In this document: in pieces, positions 26,046 through 33,959 of the stretch
How the letters are laid out: each line of letters begins with the position of its first letter
Position numbering within the stretch: position 1 is the first letter of the stretch
Source: Streptomyces cellostaticus
Lineage (GTDB): Bacteria > Actinomycetota > Actinomycetes > Streptomycetales > Streptomycetaceae
Direction of reading: 5' to 3'
NCBI RefSeq assembly: GCF_001513965.1
Contig: NZ_KQ948038.1
Coordinates: 62,001-126,000 of the forward strand
Length of the DNA stretch: 64,000 bases
Made by a program: the position numbers and the translations under genes
Notes under the pieces: model-generated
Seen by the model: only the letters and a program-made list of their open reading frames with translations
Told to the model about the DNA's origin: nothing
Database searches by the model: none

Positions 26046-27371
26046 TCAGGCCATCCAGCGATCCGGGCGGGCCTCCCTGCGGCCGGTGCGGGACCGCTCC
26101 GCCTGGGCGCGCAGCAGCCGCTCGGCCTCCTCGGCGTCCCGCAGACGGGCCGTGACGGTCTTGTCGGCGCCGGTGTCCACATGGACGTCGGCGAGCCGCC
26201 ACAGGCGCTCCCAGGGCCCCTGGGTGAGCCGTACGCTCTGGACCTTGGCGTGCGGGACCAGGGCCAGGCGGCGACGCAGCAGACCGTGCCGGGCGGCGAA
26301 CACCGTGTCGGTGACCGCGAGGCCGTGTCCGCGCCACCACACCGGCACACACCACCGGGCCCGCCGCGGCGGCCGCGACAGCGCCGCCGGAACGGTCACG
26401 CCGGGCAGCACGCGCGCTATGACCGACTCGGCGACCGCGCGCGGGGCGACCGGCACCAGCACGGAGTTGTCGGATCCGGCCACGTCCAGTTCCACCCGTA
26501 CCCAGCCGCGCCGCCGCCACAGCAGCGGCTCCACGATCCGCACGGTCTGCACCCGCCCCGGCGGCACCGTCTCGTGCGCGCGGTCGAGCAGCCCGTGGTC
26601 GATGCGCAGCCCGTCCGGGGACTCCCCGACCGTCCAGTCGTACTCGGCGACGAACCGCCCCGCGCTGCTCGCGCCCGCCGCGCCGAGCAGCGGCAGTCCG
26701 GTGGCGAGGACCGTCCACACGCTCTGGGTGGCGAGCCACAGCACGGGCGGTACGACGAGGGCGGCGGTCAGGGAGCCCCAGGTGGCGCCCGTCAGCACCA
26801 GGGAGAGCGCCAGCTCGCGCGGGGGCACGTGCAGCAGCTCGTGCGCGGGCGCCTCGCCGACTTCCTGCGCCGTCTCGGGCGCGAAACCCGCCGCGCGCGC
26901 GAGGAGTTCCGCGCGCAGGGCGCGGGCCTCCCGCTCGCCCAGAAAGGCGAGTTCGTCCTTCTTGTCCGTTCCGACGACGTCGATCCGCAGCTTGGCGACG
27001 CCCGCCACGCGCGCGAGGAGCGGCCGCGTGACGTCGACCGCCTGGATGCGTTCCAGCCGGATGTGCGCGGTGCGCCGGAACAGCAGGCCGGTGCGTATGC
27101 GCAGTTCGGTGTCGGTGACCGCGAAGTGCGTGAACCACCAGGACAGGAAGCCGTAGAGGCCGGCCGCCGGGACCAGCACGGCGAGCCCGACGAGGAGCAT
27201 GGTGGAGGTCAGCCGCTGCAACTGCTCGTGCGCCCCGTTCGGGTCGTGCACGGCCCAGCCGGCGAGTACGGTGACCGGCGCCCACGCCCGCCGGAAGGGC
27301 GTGACAGGGTGCAGCCGCCTCTCGGCGACGGGCGGGCGCGCCGGTACGTCGTCGAGGTCCGGAATCGTCAC
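26046..27371 (-). CDS. Membrane protein with bacterial PH domains (YdbT type)
   Basis: 441 residues. Two hydrophobic hairpins (about 35-75 and 185-235) alternate with bPH2 domains: DTELRIRTGLLFRRTAHIRLERIQ after the first, and further copies around 245-300 (GLLDRAHETVPPGRVQTVRI) and 345-400 (RHGLLRRRLALVPHAKVQSV). Such proteins occur in pairs with a smaller PH protein; the role may be envelope or lipid binding. The GTG at 27371 overlaps the stop of the partner gene (GTGA). Confidence 0.88.
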   Translation of the reverse strand: MTIPDLDDVPARPPVAERRLHPVTPFRRAWAPVTVLAGWAVHDPNGAHEQLQRLTSTMLLVGLAVLVPAAGLYGFLSWWFTHFAVTDTELRIRTGLLFRRTAHIRLERIQAVDVTRPLLARVAGVAKLRIDVVGTDKKDELAFLGEREARALRAELLARAAGFAPETAQEVGEAPAHELLHVPPRELALSLVLTGATWGSLTAALVVPPVLWLATQSVWTVLATGLPLLGAAGASSAGRFVAEYDWTVGESPDGLRIDHGLLDRAHETVPPGRVQTVRIVEPLLWRRRGWVRVELDVAGSDNSVLVPVAPRAVAESVIARVLPGVTVPAALSRPPRRARWCVPVWWRGHGLAVTDTVFAARHGLLRRRLALVPHAKVQSVRLTQGPWERLWRLADVHVDTGADKTVTARLRDAEEAERLLRAQAERSRTGRREARPDRWMA

Positions 27372-27871
27372 AGTCCCGCCGATCGGGCCTCGCCCAGCTC
27401 CGTGAGCCGGTCGCGCAGCCGCTCCGCCTCGGCCGGGTCCAGCCCCGGGATGGTCGCGTCGGTCGCCGCGGCCGCGGTGTGCAGCTGCACGCTGGCCAGC
27501 CCGAAGTACCGCTCGACGGGGCCCGAGGTGACCTCCACCAGCTGCATCCGCCCGTACGGCACCACGGTCTCCTCGCGCCACAGGACACCCCGGCTGATCA
27601 GCAGGTCGTCGGCGCGCTCGGCATACCGCCAGGAGCGCCAGTTGCGGCCCAGCAGCCGCCAGCCCCATGCGGCCAGGGCCAGGGGGAGCAGCGCGAAGGC
27701 GGCCCAGGCCGGCCCCACGAGCAGGCCGGGCAGCAGCCCCGCCGCGAGGGCCAGCACGCCCGTCCACGTCACCAGCAGCAGTCGTCGCATGCGCAGCAGG
27801 CCGGGCGGCAGCCCCCGCCAGACCGGCTCGTCCCCCGCCACCCCGGTCTCTTCCGGGCTCCCCGTTTCCAT
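27368..27871 (-). CDS. Small PH-domain membrane protein (YdbS type)
   Basis: 167 residues with one hydrophobic hairpin (about 32-72) and one bPH2 domain (ISRGVLWREETVVPYGRMQL). It is the usual partner of the larger PH protein, with which it overlaps by 4 bp. ATG 27871 is chosen because the open frame upstream crosses the divergent nuoD promoter and loses similarity. Only 31 bp separate it from the nuoD start, so the two genes share a compact control region. Confidence 0.87.
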   Translation of the reverse strand: METGSPEETGVAGDEPVWRGLPPGLLRMRRLLLVTWTGVLALAAGLLPGLLVGPAWAAFALLPLALAAWGWRLLGRNWRSWRYAERADDLLISRGVLWREETVVPYGRMQLVEVTSGPVERYFGLASVQLHTAAAATDATIPGLDPAEAERLRDRLTELGEARSAGL

Positions 27872-27902
27872 GGGGCCAGCGTACGTAGGGGAAACTGGGT
27901 CC

Positions 27903-29051
27903 ATGACTGCGACGGAGACCACGGTCGGGATCGGCGGAGCCGCCGAGAGCACCGACATGGTGCTCAACATCGGCCCCCAGCATCCGTCCACGCACGGTGT
28001 GCTGCGGCTCAAGCTGGTGCTGGACGGGGAGCGCATCCGGCACGCGGAGCCGGTGATCGGCTACATGCACCGGGGCGCGGAGAAGCTCTTCGAGGCGCGC
28101 GACTACCGGCAGATCATCATGCTCGCCAACCGCCACGACTGGCTGTCGGCGTTCTCGAACGAGCTGGGCGTGGTCCTCGCCGTGGAGCGGATGCTCGGCA
28201 TGGAGGTCCCCGAGCGCGCGGTGTGGACGCGCACGCTGCTCGCCGAGCTGAACCGGGTCCTGAACCACCTGATGTTCCTCGGGTCGTACCCGCTGGAGCT
28301 GGGCGGGATCACGCCCGTCTTCTACGCGTTCCGGGAGCGCGAGGTGCTCCAGAACGTCATGGAGGAGGTCTCCGGCGGGCGCATGCACTACATGTTCAAC
28401 CGTGTGGGCGGCCTCAAGGAGGACCTGCCGGCCGGGTGGAGTGCACGCGCGCGTGCCGCGGTCGCCGCGGTGCGCTCCCGCATGGACGTCTTCGACGACC
28501 TGGTGCTCGGCAACGAGATCTTCCGGGGGCGCACGCGGGGCGTGGGGACGCTTGCGCCTGAGACCGTGCACGCCTACGGCGTGAGCGGGCCCATCGCGCG
28601 CGCCTCCGGCGTCGACTTCGACCTGCGGCGCGACGAGCCGTACCTGGCCTACCCGGAGCTTCAGGACACGCTGAAGGTCGTCACCCGCGGCGAGGGCGAC
28701 TGTCTCGCCCGCTTCGAGTGCCTGCTGGAGCAGACCCACAACGCGCTGGACCTCGCCGACGCCTGCCTGGACCGGCTCGCAGAGCTGTCGCCCGGACCGA
28801 TCAACCAGCGGCTGCCCAAGGTGCTCAAGGCGCCCGAGGGGCACACGTACGCGTGGACCGAGAACCCGCTCGGCATCAACGGCTACTACCTGGTCAGCAA
28901 GGGCGAGAAGACCCCGTACCGGCTGAAGCTGCGCTCGGCGTCGTACAACAACATCCAGGCGCTGACCGAGCTGCTGCCGGGGACGCTGGTGGCGGACATG
29001 GTGGCGATCCTCGGGTCGATGTTCTTCGTGGTCGGAGACATCGACAAGTAG
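27903..29051 (+). CDS. nuoD2: NADH-quinone oxidoreductase subunit D, stand-alone paralogue
   Basis: 382 residues, slightly short for NuoD. Keeps LNIGPQHPSTHGVLRL, the MHRGAEKL segment near where cluster N2 and quinone meet, and PYRLKLRSASYNNIQAL with the degenerate hydrogenase-like ending. The usual DRLDY of the quinone pocket reads NRHDW here, so a conserved tyrosine is a tryptophan. No other nuo gene is nearby; Streptomyces carry the full complex elsewhere. It could substitute in a variant complex or serve a different oxidoreductase. ATG at 27903. Converges on a MidA-type methyltransferase gene. Confidence 0.92.
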   Translation: MTATETTVGIGGAAESTDMVLNIGPQHPSTHGVLRLKLVLDGERIRHAEPVIGYMHRGAEKLFEARDYRQIIMLANRHDWLSAFSNELGVVLAVERMLGMEVPERAVWTRTLLAELNRVLNHLMFLGSYPLELGGITPVFYAFREREVLQNVMEEVSGGRMHYMFNRVGGLKEDLPAGWSARARAAVAAVRSRMDVFDDLVLGNEIFRGRTRGVGTLAPETVHAYGVSGPIARASGVDFDLRRDEPYLAYPELQDTLKVVTRGEGDCLARFECLLEQTHNALDLADACLDRLAELSPGPINQRLPKVLKAPEGHTYAWTENPLGINGYYLVSKGEKTPYRLKLRSASYNNIQALTELLPGTLVADMVAILGSMFFVVGDIDK

Positions 29052-29078
29052 GGGCGAGCAGGGGCAGCCAGGACGGCT

Positions 29079-30245
29079 CTAGGCGTCCCGCGGGAGCGGG
29101 TCCGGAATTCCAACCGGCTGGAGCAGCCAGCCGAAGCCGCCGAGGCCGCCGGGAGCGGTGAGTTCGGCGGCCTCGCCGGCGCTTGCGAGGGCGCGTACGT
29201 AGGCCGCGGGGTCCGTGGAGGCGAGCGCGAGCGGGGGGCGTGCGCCGGTGAGGTCCAGGGCGTGCAAGGCGGCGCGTTGCGTGAGAAGGCGCGCGGCGGG
29301 GAGTGCGCGCGCTGTGCCGGGGGACGTGCAAGCCGGATCGGGCGACGTGTGCGCCGTGTCAGAGGGCGTGTGCGCTGTGTGGGCGGTACCTGAGGGCGTG
29401 TGGGCGGTGCCCGAGGGCGTGCGTGTCGTGCCGGCCGCCGTGCGCGCGGCCGCGCATGCGTCAAGCGCGACATGCGCCGTGATGTCGCACGAGCCGTCCG
29501 GCACGGGCGCCGTCTCGCGGCCCTCCCGGAAGCCGGTGAGCGTCCCGAACGGGGGGCGCGCGTCCGTGGTGTGCGCGTAGTCCACGGCCACCGCGAGCCC
29601 CTGCACCACCCGGTCCACCGCCGCCGCCCACGCCAGGTCCCTGGGCAGCCCGATCTCCGCGCGCAGTCCCTCCTCGGCCGGCAGCGGCCACCACCGTGCC
29701 AGCCAGTCCGCCGCCACGCCCGACACGGGCTCCCCGAGCCGCTCGGTGCCGTCCGCCGCGACGAGCACCAGCCGGGGCACACCCGCCGAGTCCACCTCGG
29801 CGACGTCCACCGGCACGTTGTCCAGCCACTCGTTGGCGAACAGCAGCCCGGTGATCGCGTCCGGGGGTTCGCTCAGCCAGGTGATCCGTGCGTCGAGCCC
29901 GGCCGGGCGGTCGGCGACCTCGACGGCGTACCCGCGCGCGCGGGCGGCGACATCGGCCGGGAGGGCGGCGAGCACGCCGGTGACCAGCTCGCCCCGCCCT
30001 GCTCCCAGGTCGACGAAGTCCAGCGTCGCGGGCCGCCCCAGCGCCTGGTCGACCCGGCACAGCAGCCGGGCCACGGCCCGTGCGAACAGCGGGGACGCGT
30101 GCACGGACGTACGGAAGTGTCCGGCCGGGCCCTCGGGCCGCCGGTAGAAGCCGGCGGGCCCGTACAGCGCCGCCTCGGCCGCCGCGCGCCAGCCGCGTCC
30201 GTCCCCGGGCGGCGCTTCCGCTTCCCTCGCCGTCTCATCCGTCAC
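29079..30245 (-). CDS. MidA/NDUFAF7-type SAM-dependent methyltransferase
   Basis: 388 residues. Matches COG1565: ALYGPAGFY and FRTSVHASPLFARAVA near the start, the SAM motif DFVDLGAGRGELV, FANEWLDNVPVDV, and CDITAHVALDACAAA. The mitochondrial member NDUFAF7 dimethylates an arginine of NDUFS2, the NuoD homologue, and here the gene is next to nuoD. A stretch at about 275-320 is Thr/Ala/His-rich with repeats such as TPSGTAHT and looks like a recent low-complexity insertion. Start at 30245. Substrate in bacteria unproven. Confidence 0.85.
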   Translation of the reverse strand: MTDETAREAEAPPGDGRGWRAAAEAALYGPAGFYRRPEGPAGHFRTSVHASPLFARAVARLLCRVDQALGRPATLDFVDLGAGRGELVTGVLAALPADVAARARGYAVEVADRPAGLDARITWLSEPPDAITGLLFANEWLDNVPVDVAEVDSAGVPRLVLVAADGTERLGEPVSGVAADWLARWWPLPAEEGLRAEIGLPRDLAWAAAVDRVVQGLAVAVDYAHTTDARPPFGTLTGFREGRETAPVPDGSCDITAHVALDACAAARTAAGTTRTPSGTAHTPSGTAHTAHTPSDTAHTSPDPACTSPGTARALPAARLLTQRAALHALDLTGARPPLALASTDPAAYVRALASAGEAAELTAPGGLGGFGWLLQPVGIPDPLPRDA

Positions 30246-30363
30246 CGGAACAGACTAGGCGCACAGGTGATCACTGCCTCCACCTTGCGGAGTACGCGCG
30301 CCGGGCGCGGATCGGCCCTCCGGTTGACCCCTGCACCTATCGCACTTCCCTACTCTGGGTTAC

Positions 30364-31569
30364 GTGCAGCGCCTCTATGACTTCCTCCGCAGGCACCCGA
30401 CGTGGGTCGACAGCTTCTGGGCCGTCGCCCTGTTCGGGATCTCCGGCGTGAGCGTGTCCAACCTGAACGGGGCGCCGAACCACCACATGTCGCTCGTCCC
30501 GGGCCTGGCGGTGTCCGCCGTCCTGTGCCTCGTCGTGGCGCTGCGCCGCCGCTTCCCGGAGCCGATGCTGCTGCTGGCCCTCGCGGCCGGGCTGGTCCAG
30601 CTGGTCCTGGACATCGAGACGACCGCCGCCGACTTCGCCATGCTGGTGATCACCTACACGGTCGCCGCGGTCGGGGCGCGCTGGGCCTCCAGGCTCTCGC
30701 TCGTGGTCAGCCTGTCCGCGGCGGCCCTGGCGCAGATCCGCTGGCCGGACGAGCAGAGCAGCATGCCGGGGAAGATCGCGGTCGTGGTGTTCCAGACCGT
30801 GCCCTTCGCCCTGGCCTGGGTGCTCGGCGACTCCATGCGCACCCGCCGCGCCTACTTCGCCCAGCTGGAGGAGCGCGCCGCCCGGCTGGAGAAGGAGCGC
30901 GAGGCGCAGGCCAAGGTGGCGGTCGCCGCCGAGCGCGCCCGGATCGCGCGCGAGCTGCACGACGTCGTCGCGCACAACGTGTCGGTGATGGTGGTCCAGG
31001 CCGACGGCGCCGCCTACGTCCTCGACGCCGCCCCCGACCAGGCGAAGAAGGCCCTGGAGACGATCTCCTCCACCGGCCGCCAGGCCCTCGCCGAGATGCG
31101 CCGCCTGCTCGGCGTACTGCGCACCGGGGAGCACCAGGAGAGCGGGGAGTACGTCCCGCAGCCGGACGTCGAGCAGATCGACGACCTCATCGAACAGTGC
31201 CGCAGCTCCGGCCTCCCTGTCGACTTCAAGGTCGAGGGCACCCCGCGCCCGCTGCCCAGCGGAGTGGAGCTGACCGCGTACCGCATCGTGCAGGAGGCGC
31301 TCACCAACACCCGCAAGCACGGCGGGCCGAACGCGGGCGCGAGCGTGCGGCTGGTCTACTTCGACGACGGGCTCGGCCTGCTCGTCGAGGACGACGGCAA
31401 GGGCGCCCCGCACGAGCTGTACGAGGAGGGCGGCGCCGACGGCCAGGGGCACGGCCTGATCGGCATGCGCGAGCGGGTCGGCATGGTCGGCGGCACCCTG
31501 GACGCGGGCCCGCGCCCGGGCGGAGGATTCCGCATCAGCGTGCTGCTCCCGCTCAAACCGGCGCACTGA
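30364..31569 (+). CDS. Sensor histidine kinase, NarL-type (HisKA_3)
   Basis: 401 residues. Five or six hydrophobic segments in residues 15-157 form a membrane sensor with little outside loop. A short coiled coil (165-192) leads to the phospho-accepting H199 in ARELHDVVAHN, then a HATPase_c domain with NTRKHGG, EDDGKGAP and GHGLIGMRERV. The partner response regulator follows 68 bp downstream. Signal unknown. GTG start at 30364; TACTCT (30351-30356) ends 7 nt before it and no ribosome site is seen, so it may be leaderless. Confidence 0.93.
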   Translation: MQRLYDFLRRHPTWVDSFWAVALFGISGVSVSNLNGAPNHHMSLVPGLAVSAVLCLVVALRRRFPEPMLLLALAAGLVQLVLDIETTAADFAMLVITYTVAAVGARWASRLSLVVSLSAAALAQIRWPDEQSSMPGKIAVVVFQTVPFALAWVLGDSMRTRRAYFAQLEERAARLEKEREAQAKVAVAAERARIARELHDVVAHNVSVMVVQADGAAYVLDAAPDQAKKALETISSTGRQALAEMRRLLGVLRTGEHQESGEYVPQPDVEQIDDLIEQCRSSGLPVDFKVEGTPRPLPSGVELTAYRIVQEALTNTRKHGGPNAGASVRLVYFDDGLGLLVEDDGKGAPHELYEEGGADGQGHGLIGMRERVGMVGGTLDAGPRPGGGFRISVLLPLKPAH

Positions 31570-31637
31570 CATCGCCGTGCGCCCCTGTTGGTACCTGTAA
31601 CACCCCCGGCCCCGCCCGCCCGAACGAAAGAGACCCG

Positions 31638-32309
31638 ATGACGATCCGCGTGATGCTCGTCGACGACCAGGTGCTGCTGCGCACCGGGTTCCGGATGGTG
31701 CTCGCCGCCCAGCCGGACATGGAGGTCGTCGCGGAGGCGGGCGACGGCGTCGAGGCCCTCCAGGTGGTGCGCTCCACCGCCGTCGACGTCGTCCTGATGG
31801 ACGTCCGTATGCCGAAGCTGGACGGCGTGGAGGCCACCCGGCGGATCTGCGCGGAGCCCAATCCCCCGAAGGTGCTGATCCTGACCACCTTCGACCTGGA
31901 CGAGTACGCCTTCTCCGGGCTGAAGGCGGGCGCCTCCGGCTTCATGCTCAAGGACGTGCCGCCCGGCGAGCTGCTGGCGGCCATCCGTGCCGTGCACAGC
32001 GGCGACGCGGTCGTGGCCCCGTCCACCACCCGGCGCCTGCTGGACCGGTTCGCGCCGATGCTGCCCTCCGCCGGCAAGGAGCCCCAGCACAAGGAGCTGG
32101 AGCGGCTCACCGGCCGGGAGCGCGAGGTCATGGTGCTGGTCGCGCAGGGGCTGTCCAACGGCGAGATCGCGGCCCGGCTGGTGCTGTCCGAGGCGACGGT
32201 GAAGACCCATGTGGGCCGCATCCTGACCAAGCTCGGCCTCAGGGACCGGGTGCAGGTGGTGGTGCTGGCCTACGAGACGGGGCTGGTGCGGGCCGGCGGC
32301 CACGGCTGA
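31638..32309 (+). CDS. Response regulator, NarL/FixJ family
   Basis: 223 residues. Receiver domain with D55 as the phospho-acceptor (VLMDVRMPKLDG) and the lysine in FMLKDVPPGEL. The C-terminal LuxR-type helix-turn-helix is LTGREREVMVLVAQGLSNGE onward with SEATVKTHVGRIL. Downstream partner of the preceding kinase; targets not visible. ATG 31638 with GAAAGAG upstream. A terminator hairpin begins 2 bp after the stop. Confidence 0.95.
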   Translation: MTIRVMLVDDQVLLRTGFRMVLAAQPDMEVVAEAGDGVEALQVVRSTAVDVVLMDVRMPKLDGVEATRRICAEPNPPKVLILTTFDLDEYAFSGLKAGASGFMLKDVPPGELLAAIRAVHSGDAVVAPSTTRRLLDRFAPMLPSAGKEPQHKELERLTGREREVMVLVAQGLSNGEIAARLVLSEATVKTHVGRILTKLGLRDRVQVVVLAYETGLVRAGGHG

Positions 32310-32310
32310 C

Positions 32311-32435
32311 GCCCCGCGGCCCTGAAGGGGCGCGGGGCTGTATCGCTATGCGGCTCCGCCGCGCGGGCGCGACCAGCCACGACGGTGCCGCAGGCGATCG
32401 ACGGCACATCGCGCCCCGCGGCGGAGCCGCATAGC
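32311..32435 (+). repeat. Dispersed intergenic repeat copy A with two hairpins (also a terminator)
   Basis: The first hairpin, arms GCCCCGCG (32311-32318) and CGCGGGGC (32331-32338), abuts the response-regulator stop and probably ends its transcript. A second perfect 19-bp inverted repeat has arms at 32345-32363 and 32417-32435, 53 nt apart. Segments CCTGAAGGGGCGCGGGG and GACCAGCCACGACGGTGCCG recur in copies at 56867-56923 and 62403-62457. No gene. Confidence 0.8.
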
Positions 32436-32454
32436 GGCACAGCAAGCGGAGCGC

Positions 32455-33558
32455 CTAGCGCAGGACGCCCTCGATGAAGTCACTGCCCAGGCGGGCCACC
32501 GCGGACAGGTCCAGCTGGTGGCGGACGTACCGGCCGCGGCGGCCGCTGGTGATCAGGCCCGCCTTCTTCAGCACCGCCAGGTGCCGGGATATCTCGGGGG
32601 CGGACATGCCGTGCGCGTCCGCCAGTTCGCTCGTGGTGTGCGGGGCGCGGGCCAGATGGCGGCACAGCCGCATGCGCACCGGGTGGGCCAGCGCCTCCAT
32701 ACGGCGCGTGAGCTGTTCCACGGACGGCGTCTGCGGGCGGGAGTCGCTGACGGGATAGGTGATCGTGGGCTGCCAGCCGTACCGGTGCAGGACCATCACA
32801 TGCGGCCAGCCGAGGCTGGTCGGCACCAGCACCAGGCCGCCGTCGCCGGTCGCCGTGCGGCCCACCAGGAGCTTGTCCACGGTGATGAGGCCGGCCTCCT
32901 CGTCCAGCGAGATGGCACCGGAGAGCGAGGAGAGGGCCTCGCCGAGGCCCTTGCGGCGCAGCAGCTCGGTCTTGTGCCGGGCGTCCGCCGCGAGCTGGGG
33001 CTGGAGCCGGGCCCAGGTGTCGGCGAAGAAGGCCTCGTCGCAGTCGAGCATCAGCTGCCGGAACCAGGCGCGGATGGCCGGCGGGTCCTCCAGGAGCCGA
33101 CGGGTGAACCGCTCCTGGACGGCACCGCGCGCGGCGGCCAGCTCCAGGGAGCGGCGGCGCAGCTCCGGGTCCTCGAGCGGACCGGGCTCCGCGACGTCGT
33201 AGCGCAGCTGGCAGGTGAACTCCAGGGCTGCGTGGACGAACTGTTCGTCCGTCAGCTTGTCCAGCTGGTCCAGTTCCGCCGTGAGGGTGGCGCCCGGCTG
33301 CTCGCGCCCGCCGGGGATTCCGGCGAACGGCGCGAAGACGTCGGAGAACGTCATGCGCCACAGGAAGTCCGCCTCGCACAGCCGGTCGGCCAGGCCCGGG
33401 TCCAGCCGGGTCGACACGGCGGTGGCCCAGCCCTGCAACTGCGGGTGATGGCCGGGCTCGCTGAGCGCGTGCAGGGCCATCCCCAGCTCCGCCAGCGGAG
33501 AGGGCACGACGGCAACCCGCTCCGGCGGCAGCCCGGTGATGTCGATGGTCACGCTCAT
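32455..33558 (-). CDS. ArsR-type winged-helix regulator with DUF5937-like N-terminal domain
   Basis: 367 residues. The long N-terminal part (about 1-265) is a helical domain common in Streptomyces ArsR-like regulators (DUF5937 type). The C-terminal ArsR domain (about 275-350) has AHPVRMRLCRHLARAPHTT and HGMSAPEISRHLAVLKKAG, the recognition helix. No cysteine metal site is seen in the DNA-binding part. The start is set at the second Met (MSVTID), which has GGGGAC upstream. It probably controls itself through the palindrome at 33592-33624. Confidence 0.85.
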   Translation of the reverse strand: MSVTIDITGLPPERVAVVPSPLAELGMALHALSEPGHHPQLQGWATAVSTRLDPGLADRLCEADFLWRMTFSDVFAPFAGIPGGREQPGATLTAELDQLDKLTDEQFVHAALEFTCQLRYDVAEPGPLEDPELRRRSLELAAARGAVQERFTRRLLEDPPAIRAWFRQLMLDCDEAFFADTWARLQPQLAADARHKTELLRRKGLGEALSSLSGAISLDEEAGLITVDKLLVGRTATGDGGLVLVPTSLGWPHVMVLHRYGWQPTITYPVSDSRPQTPSVEQLTRRMEALAHPVRMRLCRHLARAPHTTSELADAHGMSAPEISRHLAVLKKAGLITSGRRGRYVRHQLDLSAVARLGSDFIEGVLR

Positions 33559-33591
33559 GTCCCCATGGTGCACCCGCCCACTGACAGCCCT

Positions 33592-33624
33592 CCCGTCGAT
33601 TGACGGCAGCCGTCAATCGACGGG
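33592..33624. promoter_or_regulatory. Perfect 15-bp inverted repeat, probable ArsR operator
   Basis: Arms CCCGTCGATTGACGG (33592-33606) and CCGTCAATCGACGGG (33610-33624) around CAG. Starts 34 bp upstream of the ArsR-type gene and 108 bp before the divergent small gene. Length and perfection are what a dimeric winged-helix repressor would need. The outermost bases could also fold as RNA. Confidence 0.75.
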
Positions 33625-33731
33625 ACATCCGCTCTGAGCAGGAGCAATCTGAGGACACCGGGGCAGCCGCGGAGCCCGATCAGTCACCGAGCGGTCGGTG
33701 ATCAGTCCACGTCCCGAGAAGGCGATCCGCC

Positions 33732-33941
33732 ATGAGCATCACCCAGCAGTACCTCCTCGACACCTACCGCGCTCGCCTGCACGGCGAGCCCGAGCCGCCC
33801 GCGCCGGGCCGTCACGACCTCGACGCGATGCGCGAGTTGCGCGAGTACCGGCGCTTTCGCGCGGTCCTCGCCGAGCGCCCGGCGCACGGGCGGCTACGGC
33901 AGGTCCTGGAGCGCTGGCTGCGCCCGCGCGCGCTCGGCTAG
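33732..33941 (+). CDS. Small basic protein of unknown function
   Basis: 69 residues: SITQQYLLDTYRARLHGE, a Pro-rich turn, and an Arg-rich helix (AMRELREYRRFRAVL) ending WLRPRALG. I do not recognise a family. It may be a real gene: it has an ATG, GAAGG upstream at 33718-33722, coding-like third positions, and a place divergent from the ArsR-type gene with the palindrome between them. GATCAGTC occurs twice upstream (33679 and 33700). Confidence 0.6.
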   Translation: MSITQQYLLDTYRARLHGEPEPPAPGRHDLDAMRELREYRRFRAVLAERPAHGRLRQVLERWLRPRALG

Positions 33942-33959
33942 GCCTCGGCTAGGGCACGG

